A stretch of 44,338 nt of DNA from Bacteroidota bacterium (GTDB lineage Bacteria; Bacteroidota; Bacteroidia; Bacteroidales; Prolixibacteraceae). Below, piece by piece: positions 32,130 to 40,827 of this stretch. Location: the NCBI GenBank assembly GCA_030684645.1, contig JAUXUF010000248.1, positions 1 through 44,338 on the forward strand, written 5' to 3'. Position numbers and translations under genes: made by a program. How positions within the stretch are numbered: the stretch's first letter is position 1; each line of letters starts with the position of its first letter. Under the pieces are notes generated by a model that saw only the letters and a program-made list of their open reading frames with translations, did not search any database and had not been told where the DNA came from.

Positions 32130-32543
32130 TCAAATGCTAAAATCTGATTTTACTTCATCGGGAATCGTCTTGGTCAGGTTTTCAGTCCCTTCAGTAATTT
32201 CACTCTTAATTTCCTTTATACTATTATCAATTTCGCTGGTTTGTGTTTTAATGCCTACCTCAATATCGCTTTTAATTTCCTTAATATCTTTCCCCAGTTC
32301 GTCGGTGTGTTTCCTGATTCCATCCTGAATATTACTTCTCGCATCCTGAATGGTTGTTCGGATATCACGGATGTCGTCGCCAATTCCACCACCACTTTCA
32401 TTGATCTCGCGTTTAATCTCATTGGTAGCTTTCTGGAATTCGCGCATGGCCTTGCCCAGCGTTCTGGCAACATCAGGAATGGCCTTTGACCCAAAGAACA
32501 GCAAGGCTATAAAAATGATTAGTACTATCTCACCTCCACCCAT
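32130..32543 (-). CDS. tatA: Twin-arginine translocase subunit TatA/TatB type
   Basis: 137 residues, longer than a typical TatA (about 60-90). The N-terminus is standard: membrane helix 'GEIVLIIFIALLFFGSKAIPD' in parts (EIVLIIFIALLFFG) followed by the conserved FGxKxLP-like turn (FGSKAIPDVARTLGKAMREFQKA) and an amphipathic helix. The last 80 residues form a charged, quasi-repetitive helical tail with repeats of 'IKEIKSDI'-like units, suggesting a coiled coil. It has its own -7 element at 32582-32589. TatC is not in this window. TatA versus TatB cannot be decided. Confidence 0.85.
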   Translation of the reverse strand: MGGGEIVLIIFIALLFFGSKAIPDVARTLGKAMREFQKATNEIKREINESGGGIGDDIRDIRTTIQDARSNIQDGIRKHTDELGKDIKEIKSDIEVGIKTQTSEIDNSIKEIKSEITEGTENLTKTIPDEVKSDFSI

Positions 32544-32581
32544 AAATGATAAATTAATTCGTTGGTCTAATAGAATTTCAG

Positions 32582-32613
32582 CAAATATACAAACTTGTTC
32601 ACGACAACGGCAA
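32582..32613 (-). promoter_or_regulatory. Promoter of tatA
   Basis: On the minus strand TTG (32613-32611), 21-bp spacer, TATATTTG (32589-32582), 38 nt before the start codon. Confidence 0.6.
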
Positions 32614-32642
32614 CAGATGCGTAAAGAAGTTTAATCGAGTGC

Positions 32643-32691
32643 AAAAAAGAAACAGGAGTTCCATCCGTCACTGACCGATGAAACCCCTGTT
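32643..32691 (-). terminator. Terminator of secDF
   Basis: On the minus strand a long stem (32676-32691 with 32651-32666, about 14 of 16 paired) followed by a T-rich run (TTTCTTTTTT, 32652-32643), 25 bp after the secDF stop. Confidence 0.8.
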
Positions 32692-32715
32692 CTGAGTTAT
32701 CCTGAAACTGTAGGC

Positions 32716-35694
32716 TTACAGTTTATCGACTTTTTTCACTTTCCTGATGGTATCATAAACCAATGGTGCAGCAACAAATACCGATGAATAGGTACCAACA
32801 CCCACACCAACCAGAAGGGCAAATGTAAAGCCCTGGATGGATGTCCCTCCGAAAAGGAAGATGGCCAGCAACACGATCAATACAGTTAATGAAGTACTGA
32901 AAGTACGGCGAAGTGTGGAGTTCATGGCACGGTCCATATTGTCAGTAAGAGTACGTTTCGGATACAGGTGCAGGTATTCACGGATACGGTCATAAACGAT
33001 AACCGTATCGTTTATCGAATAACCGATCACCGTCAGGATAGCGGCGATAAATGCCTGGTCAATTTCCAGGGAGAAAGGCAGGATTCCGTAGAAAAGGGAG
33101 AATGCCCCCAGGGTAATGGTTGCATCGTGTGCAAGTGCAATGATACCTCCCAATCCGTATTGCCAGTTACGGAACCGGACCAGAATATACAGGAAGATCA
33201 TTATCAATGCGAAGAAGATAGCCATTGCAGCTTCTTTCTTGATGTCGTCAGAAATGGTTGGTCCCACTTTCTGAGAACTCATCAGGTGCAGTTTGGTGAA
33301 AGTATCCGCTGAAATGTCGCCAAAGAAGTTTGCTTTTTTAAGACCGTCATACATGAGGCTTTCCACTTCATTGTCAACATTCTCTGTCATGTCTTCAATT
33401 TTATAAGTGGTGGTAATCTTCACCTGCTTGGCATTTCCGAACGATTTAACTTCCGGGGTCTGATTATATACCGCAGTAAGCGCACTTGCCACATCAGCAA
33501 CTTTCACGTCTTTGTCGAAGCGTACCACATATGTACGTCCACCTTTGAAATCGATACCTGAATGAAATCCTCGTACTACGAATGAAAGCAAAGAGATCGT
33601 AATCATTGTGCCCGAGATCAGATAGAAAATTTTACGTTTTTCGAGGAATGGGATTTTTGCTTTTCTCAACCATGAGCTTGTTGCTTTGGTTGTAAAAGTA
33701 ATATCCTTATTGCGGCTTAACTGGCGTTCAAAAATCAGGCGTGAGATAAAGATAGCAGTAAACAAAGAAGTCAGAATACCGATGATCAGTGTAGTTGCAA
33801 AACCTCTGATAGGACCTGATCCGAACATGTAAAGTACGATACCGGTCAACAGTGTTGTTACCTGTCCGTCGATAATGGCCGAATAGGCAGCATGGTAACC
33901 ATCAGTAATTGCCAGACGTAATGATTTTCCTGACATCATTTCTTCCTGAATACGTTCATAAATCAACACGTTGGCATCCACCGCCATACCCAGGGTTAAA
34001 ACGATACCGGCAATACCGGGCAAAGTTAATACAGCCCCAATGGAGGCAAGTATTCCGATGAGGAAGAATACGTTTACAATCAATGCAATATTAGCGGCAA
34101 GTCCAGCCTTTTTACTGTAGAAGAATAACATGTATCCCAGTACAAGCAGGAATGCGATGCCAAACGACCACATCCCACTGTTGATGGCTTCGCGACCCAG
34201 TGACGGTCCAACAACATCTTCCTGAATGATTGTTGCAGGAGCCGGCATTTTACCAGATTTCAGGATGTTCGCTAAATCCTTTGCTTCTTCAACACTTTCC
34301 ATTCCGGTAATCGATGAACGGCCACCGGTAATTTCGCCGTTTACATTCGGATATGAACGCACATAACCGTCCAAAACGATGGCAATCGATTTTCCAACAT
34401 TTTCCTTGGTTAACCGGGCCCAAACTTTAGCTCCTTCGCTGTTCATGCTCATGCTGACTTCCGGACGGCTGCCCATGTCGGCATAATCCATGCGTGCATC
34501 GGTAATCACATCGCCTTCAAGCGGAGCACGGCCGTCGCGGCCAGTTACTTTGATGGCGATCAAACGGAAAAATTTCTCTTCCTTATCAATAGACTTTGCA
34601 GTCCATTTGAAGGCCAGGTTACGTGGGAATAAAGCTTTTACCTGGTCCATTTTAAGGTAAGTGTTTACAGTAGCAGTATCTTTAAAATGAGATGTTCCCA
34701 CAGCTGCACCTGGAAATAACTGACCCTGGGCTGTTGCACTGGGCGATAAGACAGAGAACAGAGGAAACTGTTTTCTTGCATCAGCATTTTTGTCCACAGA
34801 GGCCGAATCCGCTTTGGCCTTTTTGTCCAATTCGTTCAGCAGACTGTTTGAAGCTTCGGTGATTGCAGCCTTTGCAGTTGTGTCAGAAGGAGTAGCCGAA
34901 ACCTTGGTTTGCAGCGAAAGAATTTCAACCAATTTTTGGTTGGCTTGTGCCAATAGCGGATAAACTTCGCTGTTGTCATAAGTTTCCCAGAATTCAAGAT
35001 TGGCAGTTCCCTGTAAAAGTTTACGCACACGTTTCGGATCATCCACTCCCGGAAGTTCAACCAGGATACGTCCAGCTGTTTGTAATGGCTGAATGTTTGG
35101 CTGCGCTACCCCAAAACGGTCGATTCGGGTACGGATGATATTGAATGAGTTGTCGATGGCAACTTTTGTTTCCTTACGCAGCACATTTAACACGTCGGCA
35201 TTGGTTGAATTGTATTTGACCTGATCTTTCAGTTCAAGCGTGTTGAAGATGGAAGCCAGTTTCGCGTTTGGAGCTATTTCTTCGAACGATTTTCCAAAGA
35301 GGGTCACAAAGTCATCCTGACTGTCTTTTTGTTTCTCTTTGGCCAGTTTGATCGCAGCCGTAAATGTCGAATCTTTACTGAAGTTAGAAAGTGATTTAAC
35401 CAGGTCAACCACTGAAACTTCGAGGGTAACGTTCATACCACCCTGCAAGTCAAGACCCAGACCAAGTTCGAGCGCTTTTACTTCCTTGAAGGTATATTTC
35501 CTCAACCAAAGCAAATTATAAACCACTTCACTTGACATTGAGTCAAGGTAAACTTGTTCTTTTTGTTTGTCTCCTTTTGCAAATTTCTTGGCTGCGTTTT
35601 CAACCTGGCTTGCCTTAAAGGTAAACATCAGCTGATACACACAAATCAAACCAAGGAGTATTGCAAACGTTCTAATTGCACCTTTGTTTTGCAT
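32716..35694 (-). CDS. secDF: SecD-SecF fusion protein translocase subunit
   Basis: 992 residues. It uses the proton gradient to pull exported proteins through SecYEG. The SecD half: N-terminal helix (8-26), 'LGLGLDLQGGMNVTLEV', P1 region with 'ELPGVDDPKRVRKLLQGTANLEFW', then 'GRSSITGMES' and transmembrane helices 2-6 with 'TLGMAVDANVLIYERIQEEM'. The SecF half starts near residue 690 ('GIDFKGGRTYVVRF') and ends with 'VIGYSINDTVIVYDRIREYL' and 'RTFSTSLTVLIVLLAIFLFGG'. A long linker insertion (about 265-330, rich in A, S and K) lies in the P1 region. SecD and SecF are fused, as in other Bacteroidota. It is followed by its own terminator. Confidence 0.95.
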   Translation of the reverse strand: MQNKGAIRTFAILLGLICVYQLMFTFKASQVENAAKKFAKGDKQKEQVYLDSMSSEVVYNLLWLRKYTFKEVKALELGLGLDLQGGMNVTLEVSVVDLVKSLSNFSKDSTFTAAIKLAKEKQKDSQDDFVTLFGKSFEEIAPNAKLASIFNTLELKDQVKYNSTNADVLNVLRKETKVAIDNSFNIIRTRIDRFGVAQPNIQPLQTAGRILVELPGVDDPKRVRKLLQGTANLEFWETYDNSEVYPLLAQANQKLVEILSLQTKVSATPSDTTAKAAITEASNSLLNELDKKAKADSASVDKNADARKQFPLFSVLSPSATAQGQLFPGAAVGTSHFKDTATVNTYLKMDQVKALFPRNLAFKWTAKSIDKEEKFFRLIAIKVTGRDGRAPLEGDVITDARMDYADMGSRPEVSMSMNSEGAKVWARLTKENVGKSIAIVLDGYVRSYPNVNGEITGGRSSITGMESVEEAKDLANILKSGKMPAPATIIQEDVVGPSLGREAINSGMWSFGIAFLLVLGYMLFFYSKKAGLAANIALIVNVFFLIGILASIGAVLTLPGIAGIVLTLGMAVDANVLIYERIQEEMMSGKSLRLAITDGYHAAYSAIIDGQVTTLLTGIVLYMFGSGPIRGFATTLIIGILTSLFTAIFISRLIFERQLSRNKDITFTTKATSSWLRKAKIPFLEKRKIFYLISGTMITISLLSFVVRGFHSGIDFKGGRTYVVRFDKDVKVADVASALTAVYNQTPEVKSFGNAKQVKITTTYKIEDMTENVDNEVESLMYDGLKKANFFGDISADTFTKLHLMSSQKVGPTISDDIKKEAAMAIFFALIMIFLYILVRFRNWQYGLGGIIALAHDATITLGAFSLFYGILPFSLEIDQAFIAAILTVIGYSINDTVIVYDRIREYLHLYPKRTLTDNMDRAMNSTLRRTFSTSLTVLIVLLAIFLFGGTSIQGFTFALLVGVGVGTYSSVFVAAPLVYDTIRKVKKVDKL

Positions 35695-35770
35695 TTGTAA
35701 AATTTTAAATTGTTTATTATTAAATATTTAGATTGAATTATTTTCGGAATGCATTCATCCCACAGGTCTG

Positions 35771-35778
35771 CAAAAGTA
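35771..35778 (-). promoter_or_regulatory. -7 element for secDF
   Basis: TACTTTTG on the minus strand matches TAnnTTTG, 76 nt before the secDF start. No -33 is obvious. Confidence 0.45.
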
Positions 35779-35834
35779 TCCCAAACATAAATCGTTCAGT
35801 AGTTAAAAATCCTCTGCGACCGAAGATTCAGAAA

Positions 35835-36242
35835 TTAAGAAAGTGGAGGTGTGTCGTCGGGGCTGGCATACAGGACCCGGTTAAAAGGAAGGGAATGAAA
35901 CGAACAAACGGCCGAAAAAGAAGAATGCAATGCTTCGGCTTTCATCAGTTGGAATGTCCGTAAATTATGATGTTTCAATAAAAATTTATCGTGTGCGTAT
36001 GCAAAACGGAAACGAAAAGAAAACTCAGCGCCTGAAGTTTTTAAATTGTAAGAAGTTACCTGATTGTAGAAAAACATTTTGTTGGTCTCAGCTTCATCCG
36101 AAGCTGGTATTTTCCGCACATTATCGGCCAGTTTCTGATTGACTGCATGATACATGTCGAATACGGCTGCGGCGCTTACCATTGTAAGTAGCAAGCAGAG
36201 GCGCACCAGAAAATGCTTCGACATGTATTTCTTCAGATTCAT
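35835..36242 (-). CDS. Hypothetical membrane-anchored protein
   Basis: 135 residues. A hydrophobic segment at 11-27 ('FLVRLCLLLTMVSAAAVF') makes it a signal anchor or signal peptide. The remainder has a proline-rich, polar C-terminal end ('SPDDTPPLS') and no motif I recognise. It lies between secDF and a retropepsin-like gene, all on the minus strand. It may be lineage-specific. Real-gene status is moderately supported by its length and lack of a competing frame. Confidence 0.55.
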   Translation of the reverse strand: MNLKKYMSKHFLVRLCLLLTMVSAAAVFDMYHAVNQKLADNVRKIPASDEAETNKMFFYNQVTSYNLKTSGAEFSFRFRFAYAHDKFLLKHHNLRTFQLMKAEALHSSFSAVCSFHSLPFNRVLYASPDDTPPLS

Positions 36243-36304
36243 AAATTTCTTTTTCAGCCGCCAAATATATTTATTTTTTCTGAATAATAGAACCTCAATC
36301 TTCG

Positions 36305-36742
36305 CTATCGGGACCAGGAATTATGAAACTGTATGATTTTGCGTTCATAATCAATCGTGCATTGATATTGCATCAGAATGTCACCACCCAGAAGCCCGGC
36401 AATCCGGCAAGCAGTGTATTTGCTGTAGATTTCGTTGACATGGCTCAGGTCAATCAGGGCCACTTTCAGCCCGGTAATTTCCATATCGCCAAAACGAAGG
36501 TATGTCATTTTTCCAACTGAAGTTTCCATCATTCCCTGGTTTATACCTGCGCTTTGGTAGTCATCCAGATTATCAGAGTCGATGATTTCGTAAAAGGAGC
36601 TCAGGTTCACATCCAACACAGATTTGGAAGCTCCGGTGTCAATAATCCAGCATGATGGAGTATCATCGTCAAAATGACCTTCAAGGAGAATATGGTAATT
36701 GTCGCGTTCGAGTTCAACGATTAGCAGAGGAATTTCGGTCAT
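36305..36742 (-). CDS. Retropepsin-like aspartic protease domain protein
   Basis: 145 residues from ATG 36742; an upstream TTG at 36760 is possible but gives no better start. The catalytic motif is DTGAS ('CWIIDTGASKSVLDV', Asp about 36), with a later 'AGLLGGDILMQYQCTIDYERK' that provides the second hydrophobic-hydrophobic-Gly signature of the retroviral-type (clan AA) fold. Such single-domain proteases act as dimers. No signal peptide is seen, so it is probably cytoplasmic. The substrate is unknown. It is downstream of mdh but behind the mdh terminator, so it is probably separately transcribed or a read-through product. Confidence 0.8.
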   Translation of the reverse strand: MTEIPLLIVELERDNYHILLEGHFDDDTPSCWIIDTGASKSVLDVNLSSFYEIIDSDNLDDYQSAGINQGMMETSVGKMTYLRFGDMEITGLKVALIDLSHVNEIYSKYTACRIAGLLGGDILMQYQCTIDYERKIIQFHNSWSR

Positions 36743-36758
36743 AATTCGGTTAATTTTC

Positions 36759-36791
36759 AAAAAAAAAGCTCCTGCAACATAGCAAGAGCTT
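36759..36791 (-). terminator. Terminator of mdh
   Basis: On the minus strand AAGCTC-T-TGC (36791-36782), hexaloop, GCA-G-GAGCTT (36775-36766) with one mismatch, then a run of T (36767-36760). Confidence 0.8.
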
Positions 36792-36830
36792 CAAAGATAG
36801 TTTATATTGTTTGTTCTGGCCGGAAAATAT

Positions 36831-37766
36831 TTATAGAATATTCATCCCGTCAACAACATCCATTATTTCTTTTACCGACCTGGCTGATTCAACCAGTAAG
36901 GCTTGTTCATCAGCGGTAAGTTTTACTTCAATAATTTTTTCAACTCCGTTTTTGCCTAATTTAACAGGCACTCCAACAAATACGTCTTTCAGTCCAAATT
37001 CACCTTCCATTTTGACACAGCAAGGGAATATGCGTTTCTGGTCCATAACAATAGCTTCAACCATTTGGGCTGCAGCCGAACCCGGAGCATACCAGGCTGA
37101 AGTACCCATCAGGTTAACCAATTCGCCACCACCTTTTTTGGTGCGGTCGATGATTTTGTCTAAAGCTTCCCGGTCAATTAATTCAGTTACAGGAATTCCG
37201 GCAACAGTGGTGTAGCGGGGAAGCGGAACCATGGAGTCGCCATGTCCGCCCATCAGCAAAGCCTGAATATCGCGTGGAGAAACGTCCAGCGCTTCAGCAA
37301 GAAAGGCACGGTAGCGGGCGGTATCAAGGATGCCAGCCATTCCGAGTACTTTATTTTTAGACGACTTTGAAACTGCATATGCAACGTAAGTCATCACATC
37401 AAGCGGATTTGAAACGATAATGATAATGGCATCCGGTGAATATTTGATAACGTTTTCGGTCACACTCTTTACGATACCAGCATTGATGGAGATCAAATCA
37501 TCACGGCTCATTCCCGGCTTCCGTGGAACACCTGAGGTGATTACAACTACATCAGAACCAGCTGATTTTGAATAGTCATTGGTTGCGCCGACTATACGGG
37601 TGTCATAAAAATTGATGGGGGCAGTTTGCCACAAGTCTAATGATTTACCTTCTGCCAATCCTTCTTTGATGTCAAGCAAAACTACTTCATTTACAATGTT
37701 TTTTTCTGCTACGATCTGAGCGCAGGTAGCTCCAACATTACCGGCTCCAACAACTGTTACTTTCAT
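36831..37766 (-). CDS. mdh: Malate dehydrogenase
   Basis: 311 residues of the LDH/MDH family, MDH type. It oxidises malate to oxaloacetate with NAD in the TCA cycle. NAD-binding 'VVGAGNVGATCAQ' (5-17), Asp of 'LLDIKEG' selecting NAD, substrate Arg residues in 'VPRKPGMSRDDL' (about 80-92), Asn in 'VSNPLDV', and the catalytic His in 'MGGHGDSMVPLPRY'. The Arg in RKPGMSR indicates MDH rather than LDH. It has its own -7 element and terminator. Confidence 0.95.
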   Translation of the reverse strand: MKVTVVGAGNVGATCAQIVAEKNIVNEVVLLDIKEGLAEGKSLDLWQTAPINFYDTRIVGATNDYSKSAGSDVVVITSGVPRKPGMSRDDLISINAGIVKSVTENVIKYSPDAIIIIVSNPLDVMTYVAYAVSKSSKNKVLGMAGILDTARYRAFLAEALDVSPRDIQALLMGGHGDSMVPLPRYTTVAGIPVTELIDREALDKIIDRTKKGGGELVNLMGTSAWYAPGSAAAQMVEAIVMDQKRIFPCCVKMEGEFGLKDVFVGVPVKLGKNGVEKIIEVKLTADEQALLVESARSVKEIMDVVDGMNIL

Positions 37767-37803
37767 ACGGATGTTTTTTTGATTATTTTTTCTTTAACGA
37801 CTA

Positions 37804-37811
37804 CAAAGATA
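37804..37811 (-). promoter_or_regulatory. -7 element for mdh
   Basis: TATCTTTG on the minus strand, 38 nt before the start. The remaining gap to the dedA gene (to 38009) shows no gene. Confidence 0.5.
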
Positions 37812-38009
37812 GAAGGTATTTTGAATTGAGGACTTTAATTCTTGTGGGTTTAACCATTTCGTGATAAAACTTCGGAATGAATCATTTAACAAGGGTTACC
37901 ATTTATCAGCACTGATTTTTCAGTCAGAATAATGGGGAATTGCATCTTGGGGTAGTAAAGTTTTATTTCAAAAAATGTAAAATCCCCACACCGAGTTAGA
38001 ATATCTGTA

Positions 38010-38630
38010 CTATTCTTTTTTCTTTCGGTATTTCCAGATCAGATAAATTACAAACAGCGCACCAACAGCCAGTAAAGCATATGAGAGTTCGCTCGTGTAT
38101 TTTTTGAGCAATTCCTGCTGAGTATAAAGGTAATAACTCAATATAGCCAAAATGATATGCCAAATACCTGAGCCCATTGCTGTGTAAAAAACAAACTGTT
38201 TGATATTCATTTTGGCAAGGCCTGCAGGGATCGAAATCAGGTGTCGGATACCTGGAATTAATCGACCAACGAACGTTGAACTCCGGCCATGACGGTTAAA
38301 GTAAGTTTCAGCGTGTTCTACTTTCGCCTGGTTCAGCAAAAACATTTTACCAACTTTCGACTCAGCAAAACTGTAAACTATAACTCTTCCCAGCCACCTG
38401 GCCATTATGTAGTTAAACATAGCGCCAATCACAGCTCCAACGGTGGCAAAGAAAACAACCAGATAAACATTTAATTCGCCGGTTTTTAGCGCTTGCCAAA
38501 TCGCTGGTGGTATTACTACTTCTGACGGAAGCGGAACAAATGAACTTTCAATGGCCATCAATAAAGTAATGGTGTAGTAGTTGATATGTTGCATATACCA
38601 ATCGGCGAGTGATTGAAGAAATTCGAGCAT
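38010..38630 (-). CDS. DedA family membrane protein
   Basis: 206 residues with several transmembrane segments. The family signature is present: an acidic residue in the re-entrant helix ('AIESSFVPLPSEVVIPPA'), 'GAVIGAMFNYIMARWLGR', and 'RLIPGIRHLISIPAGLAKMN', the conserved motif with functional Arg residues. DedA/SNARE-associated proteins act as lipid (undecaprenyl phosphate or phospholipid) scramblases in the inner membrane; the substrate here is not evident. It has its own promoter and is convergent to nothing nearby; ppa is divergent. Confidence 0.9.
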   Translation of the reverse strand: MLEFLQSLADWYMQHINYYTITLLMAIESSFVPLPSEVVIPPAIWQALKTGELNVYLVVFFATVGAVIGAMFNYIMARWLGRVIVYSFAESKVGKMFLLNQAKVEHAETYFNRHGRSSTFVGRLIPGIRHLISIPAGLAKMNIKQFVFYTAMGSGIWHIILAILSYYLYTQQELLKKYTSELSYALLAVGALFVIYLIWKYRKKKE

Positions 38631-38653
38631 AAAAATTGTTTTTATAATACGGT

Positions 38654-38686
38654 CAAAGATAGTCCTTGAATTTAAAATTTATCAAA
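38654..38686 (-). promoter_or_regulatory. Promoter of the DedA gene
   Basis: On the minus strand TTTG (38686-38683), 21-bp spacer, TATCTTTG (38661-38654), 23 nt before the start codon. Confidence 0.6.
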
Positions 38687-38831
38687 TATTGCAGGTATTA
38701 CCACTTATTTTATTCCTTCGGAAATGGTTTTATCAGGTATTTCCATTTACTTTGAATTCGATTTTTAGATTCAGTATAATTGGAAGTACTTTGCTTCGAG
38801 CTGAGATTATGAAAAAACTAAAGAATTAATT

Positions 38832-39494
38832 ATGGCAGACAGATTATCAGATCCAATTGGCCGCTTGATGGGACTTCGGTATAAATCTCATCCCTGGCAT
38901 GGTATTTTTATCGGCAAAGATGCTCCCGAAAATGTTACTGCATTTATCGAAGTTGTTCCAACTGACACGGTCAAATACGAAATAGACAAGGAAAGTGGTT
39001 ATCTCAAAATCGACCGGCCTCAGAAATACTCCAATGTGGTGCCTGCTCTTTATGGATTTATTCCCCAAACATACTGTGGCGACCTGGTTGGTAAGTTTTG
39101 TATGGATAAATCCGGAAAAACCAATATTAAAGGCGATGGAGACCCGATTGATATTTGTGTTTTAACCGAAAAAACCATTGCACATGGTGATATTTTGGTC
39201 GATGCCCGCCCAATTGGAGGATTCCGAATGATTGACGGAAACGAAGCAGATGATAAAATCATCGCTGTGTTAACGAATGATGTGGTTTACAGTGAATACA
39301 AAGACTTATCAGATCTTCCTGACATCGTGGTTCAAAGACTTAAACACTACTTCCTCACCTACAAAGATATGCCGGGTAAAATAAGCCATACTGAAATAAC
39401 ACACATCTATGGTATCGAGGAGGCATTGGAAGTCATAAATTGTTCAATGAATGACTATCACCAACGTTTCGATAACATTGGGATTTTATTGTGA
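38832..39494 (+). CDS. ppa: Inorganic pyrophosphatase, family I
   Basis: 220 residues. It hydrolyses pyrophosphate to drive biosynthesis. Family signature D-x-D-P-x-D in 'GDGDPIDICVLTE', preceded by 'ALYGFIPQTYCGD'; 'IVEVVPTDTVKYEIDKESG' and 'ARPIGGFRMIDGNEADDKIIAVL' supply the remaining Mg and phosphate ligands. It is slightly longer than the 175-residue bacterial form, in line with the longer Bacteroidota type. Monocistronic, with R10 right after the stop, perhaps acting as terminator. Confidence 0.95.
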   Translation: MADRLSDPIGRLMGLRYKSHPWHGIFIGKDAPENVTAFIEVVPTDTVKYEIDKESGYLKIDRPQKYSNVVPALYGFIPQTYCGDLVGKFCMDKSGKTNIKGDGDPIDICVLTEKTIAHGDILVDARPIGGFRMIDGNEADDKIIAVLTNDVVYSEYKDLSDLPDIVVQRLKHYFLTYKDMPGKISHTEITHIYGIEEALEVINCSMNDYHQRFDNIGILL

Positions 39495-39530
39495 AGAGCC
39501 TCCCCAACCCCTCCACAAGAGGGGGCTTTG
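39495..39530 (+). repeat. C-rich palindromic repeat, copy R10
   Basis: AGAGCCTCCCCAA then hairpin CCCCTC (39508-39513), CACAA, GAGGGG (39519-39524), GCTTTG. It immediately follows the ppa stop. Confidence 0.85.
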
Positions 39531-39613
39531 ATATCCGCTGTTCGTTAATTTCTCTCTTTTATCATTTGATTTGCCAAGATTTTCGGGCAATCTCCAATTT
39601 TTGACAACTCAAA

Positions 39614-39649
39614 GGCTTTCCCCCTGTGGGGGAACGGGAAGGGGGCTTC
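39614..39649 (-). repeat. C-rich palindromic repeat, copy R11
   Basis: Hairpin TTCCCCC (39618-39624), TGT, GGGGGAA (39628-39634), then CGGGAAGGGGGCTTC. Inverted partner of R10, about 83 bp away. It abuts and touches the folA stop codon. Confidence 0.85.
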
Positions 39650-40142
39650 ACTTCCTCTTTAAATTCAGGTACGAATAACTAAATCCGTTTTTTTCATCAT
39701 ACAGGTCTTCACGGTAAAGTTCTTCCCATTCTGAATAGTCAATTTCGGGAAAATACACATCTGCATCAAAGTCGCGGTGGACCAATGTCAGGTATAATTT
39801 ACCGGCAATTGGAAAAAACTGACGGTAAATCATTCCACCTCCGATGACAAAAGCTTCCCCTTCATTTTTTACTGCTTCAGCAGCTTCGTCAATTGAAAAA
39901 ACCATTTCGCAACGTTCAAACTTCTCTTCCGGGATGTCGGTAATTACAATGTTCCGGCGGTTCGGAAGCGCTCCGTTTGGTAACGAAAGCAAGGTATTCC
40001 GGCCCATAATTAACGGATGGCCGGTAGTTATTTGCTTAAATCGTTTCAAGTCGTTGGGCAGATGAAACAGCAAGTCGTTATTTTTACCAATGGCGAAATT
40101 TTGAGCGATCGCAACGATGATTGAGATGTTTTTTTGTATCAT
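39648..40142 (-). CDS. folA: Dihydrofolate reductase
   Basis: 164 residues. It reduces dihydrofolate to tetrahydrofolate with NADPH. Signatures: 'ISIIVAIAQNFAIGKNNDLLFHLPNDLKRFK' in parts (VAIAQNFAIG, HLPNDLKRFK, with the catalytic Asp 31), 'PLIMGRNTLLSLP' and 'FVIGGGMIYRQF'. It lies in a minus-strand group with thyA, whose reaction makes the dihydrofolate it recycles; a secreted hypothetical gene separates them. Confidence 0.95.
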   Translation of the reverse strand: MIQKNISIIVAIAQNFAIGKNNDLLFHLPNDLKRFKQITTGHPLIMGRNTLLSLPNGALPNRRNIVITDIPEEKFERCEMVFSIDEAAEAVKNEGEAFVIGGGMIYRQFFPIAGKLYLTLVHRDFDADVYFPEIDYSEWEELYREDLYDEKNGFSYSYLNLKRK

Positions 40143-40158
40143 AGGGAATCAAATAATG

Positions 40159-40182
40159 AGAGCCTCCTTAAGCAGAGGCTCT
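40159..40182. terminator. Hairpin between folA and the secreted hypothetical gene
   Basis: An 8-bp stem, AGAGCCTC (40159-40166) with GAGGCTCT (40175-40182). The T-run is on the plus strand only, so its role as a minus-strand terminator is doubtful. Confidence 0.4.
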
Positions 40183-40230
40183 TTTAAATTGGATCGACAA
40201 ACCTAAATTATTTTTTCCTGATTTCAAATT

Positions 40231-40794
40231 TTAAAACCCCATGCCACCGCCAGTAGCAGCCGAGAATAATTCATCCAGGTTCTTCTCAATGACTGTGATC
40301 GATTTCAGGTTCTTTTTCTTTTTCAGGAAAACCGTACCACTGCCTGAAGTGACCATTGCTTCAATGTTGCGATTCCCAAGGCTTTTATCGCCCGGAAGGT
40401 TTTTAAACCAGATATTGCTGACGGTGATTTTGTTCCGGCCTGCAACTGTTTCAATGTTAAAAGTGGCATTGAGCGGTAGTACAAGAAAGGCTGCCAGCTT
40501 TTTACGTTTAACTCCGTACTGGTCAATATTTAACTGAAAATTGGTAATGGTTCCTTTAATTTCGGTTGAAGTGGCTGAGTTCAGGTTAAAAACTGAATAA
40601 ACCTGCTCTTTCGATTTAAACTTTACGGCTAGATTCGGGAGGTTAGTGGCTCCGCCAAAAGTGTTTTGATAGAATACTTTTCCGGCTTGCAAATTCATGT
40701 TTCCAACCTTTACAGGTGAAATATAAACCGGATTAATCTGGGCAAATAACTGCGCGGTAACCAATACAAAAACAAAGATGATCAGTCGTTTCAT
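40231..40794 (-). CDS. Secreted protein of unknown function
   Basis: 187 residues with a clear signal peptide (cleavage near LFAQ). The mature part is beta-rich, with 'TEIKGTITNFQLNIDQYGVKRKKLAAFLV' in the middle (seen as GTITNFQLNIDQ, KKLAAFLVLP) and a glycine-rich C-terminal end (TGGGMGF). I do not recognise the family. It is 34 bp downstream of thyA on the same strand and 89 bp before folA, so may simply be carried in that operon. Confidence 0.65.
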   Translation of the reverse strand: MKRLIIFVFVLVTAQLFAQINPVYISPVKVGNMNLQAGKVFYQNTFGGATNLPNLAVKFKSKEQVYSVFNLNSATSTEIKGTITNFQLNIDQYGVKRKKLAAFLVLPLNATFNIETVAGRNKITVSNIWFKNLPGDKSLGNRNIEAMVTSGSGTVFLKKKKNLKSITVIEKNLDELFSAATGGGMGF

Positions 40795-40827
40795 AATTCT
40801 TGGTTTTAGTTAATTATTTTCCTGAAT

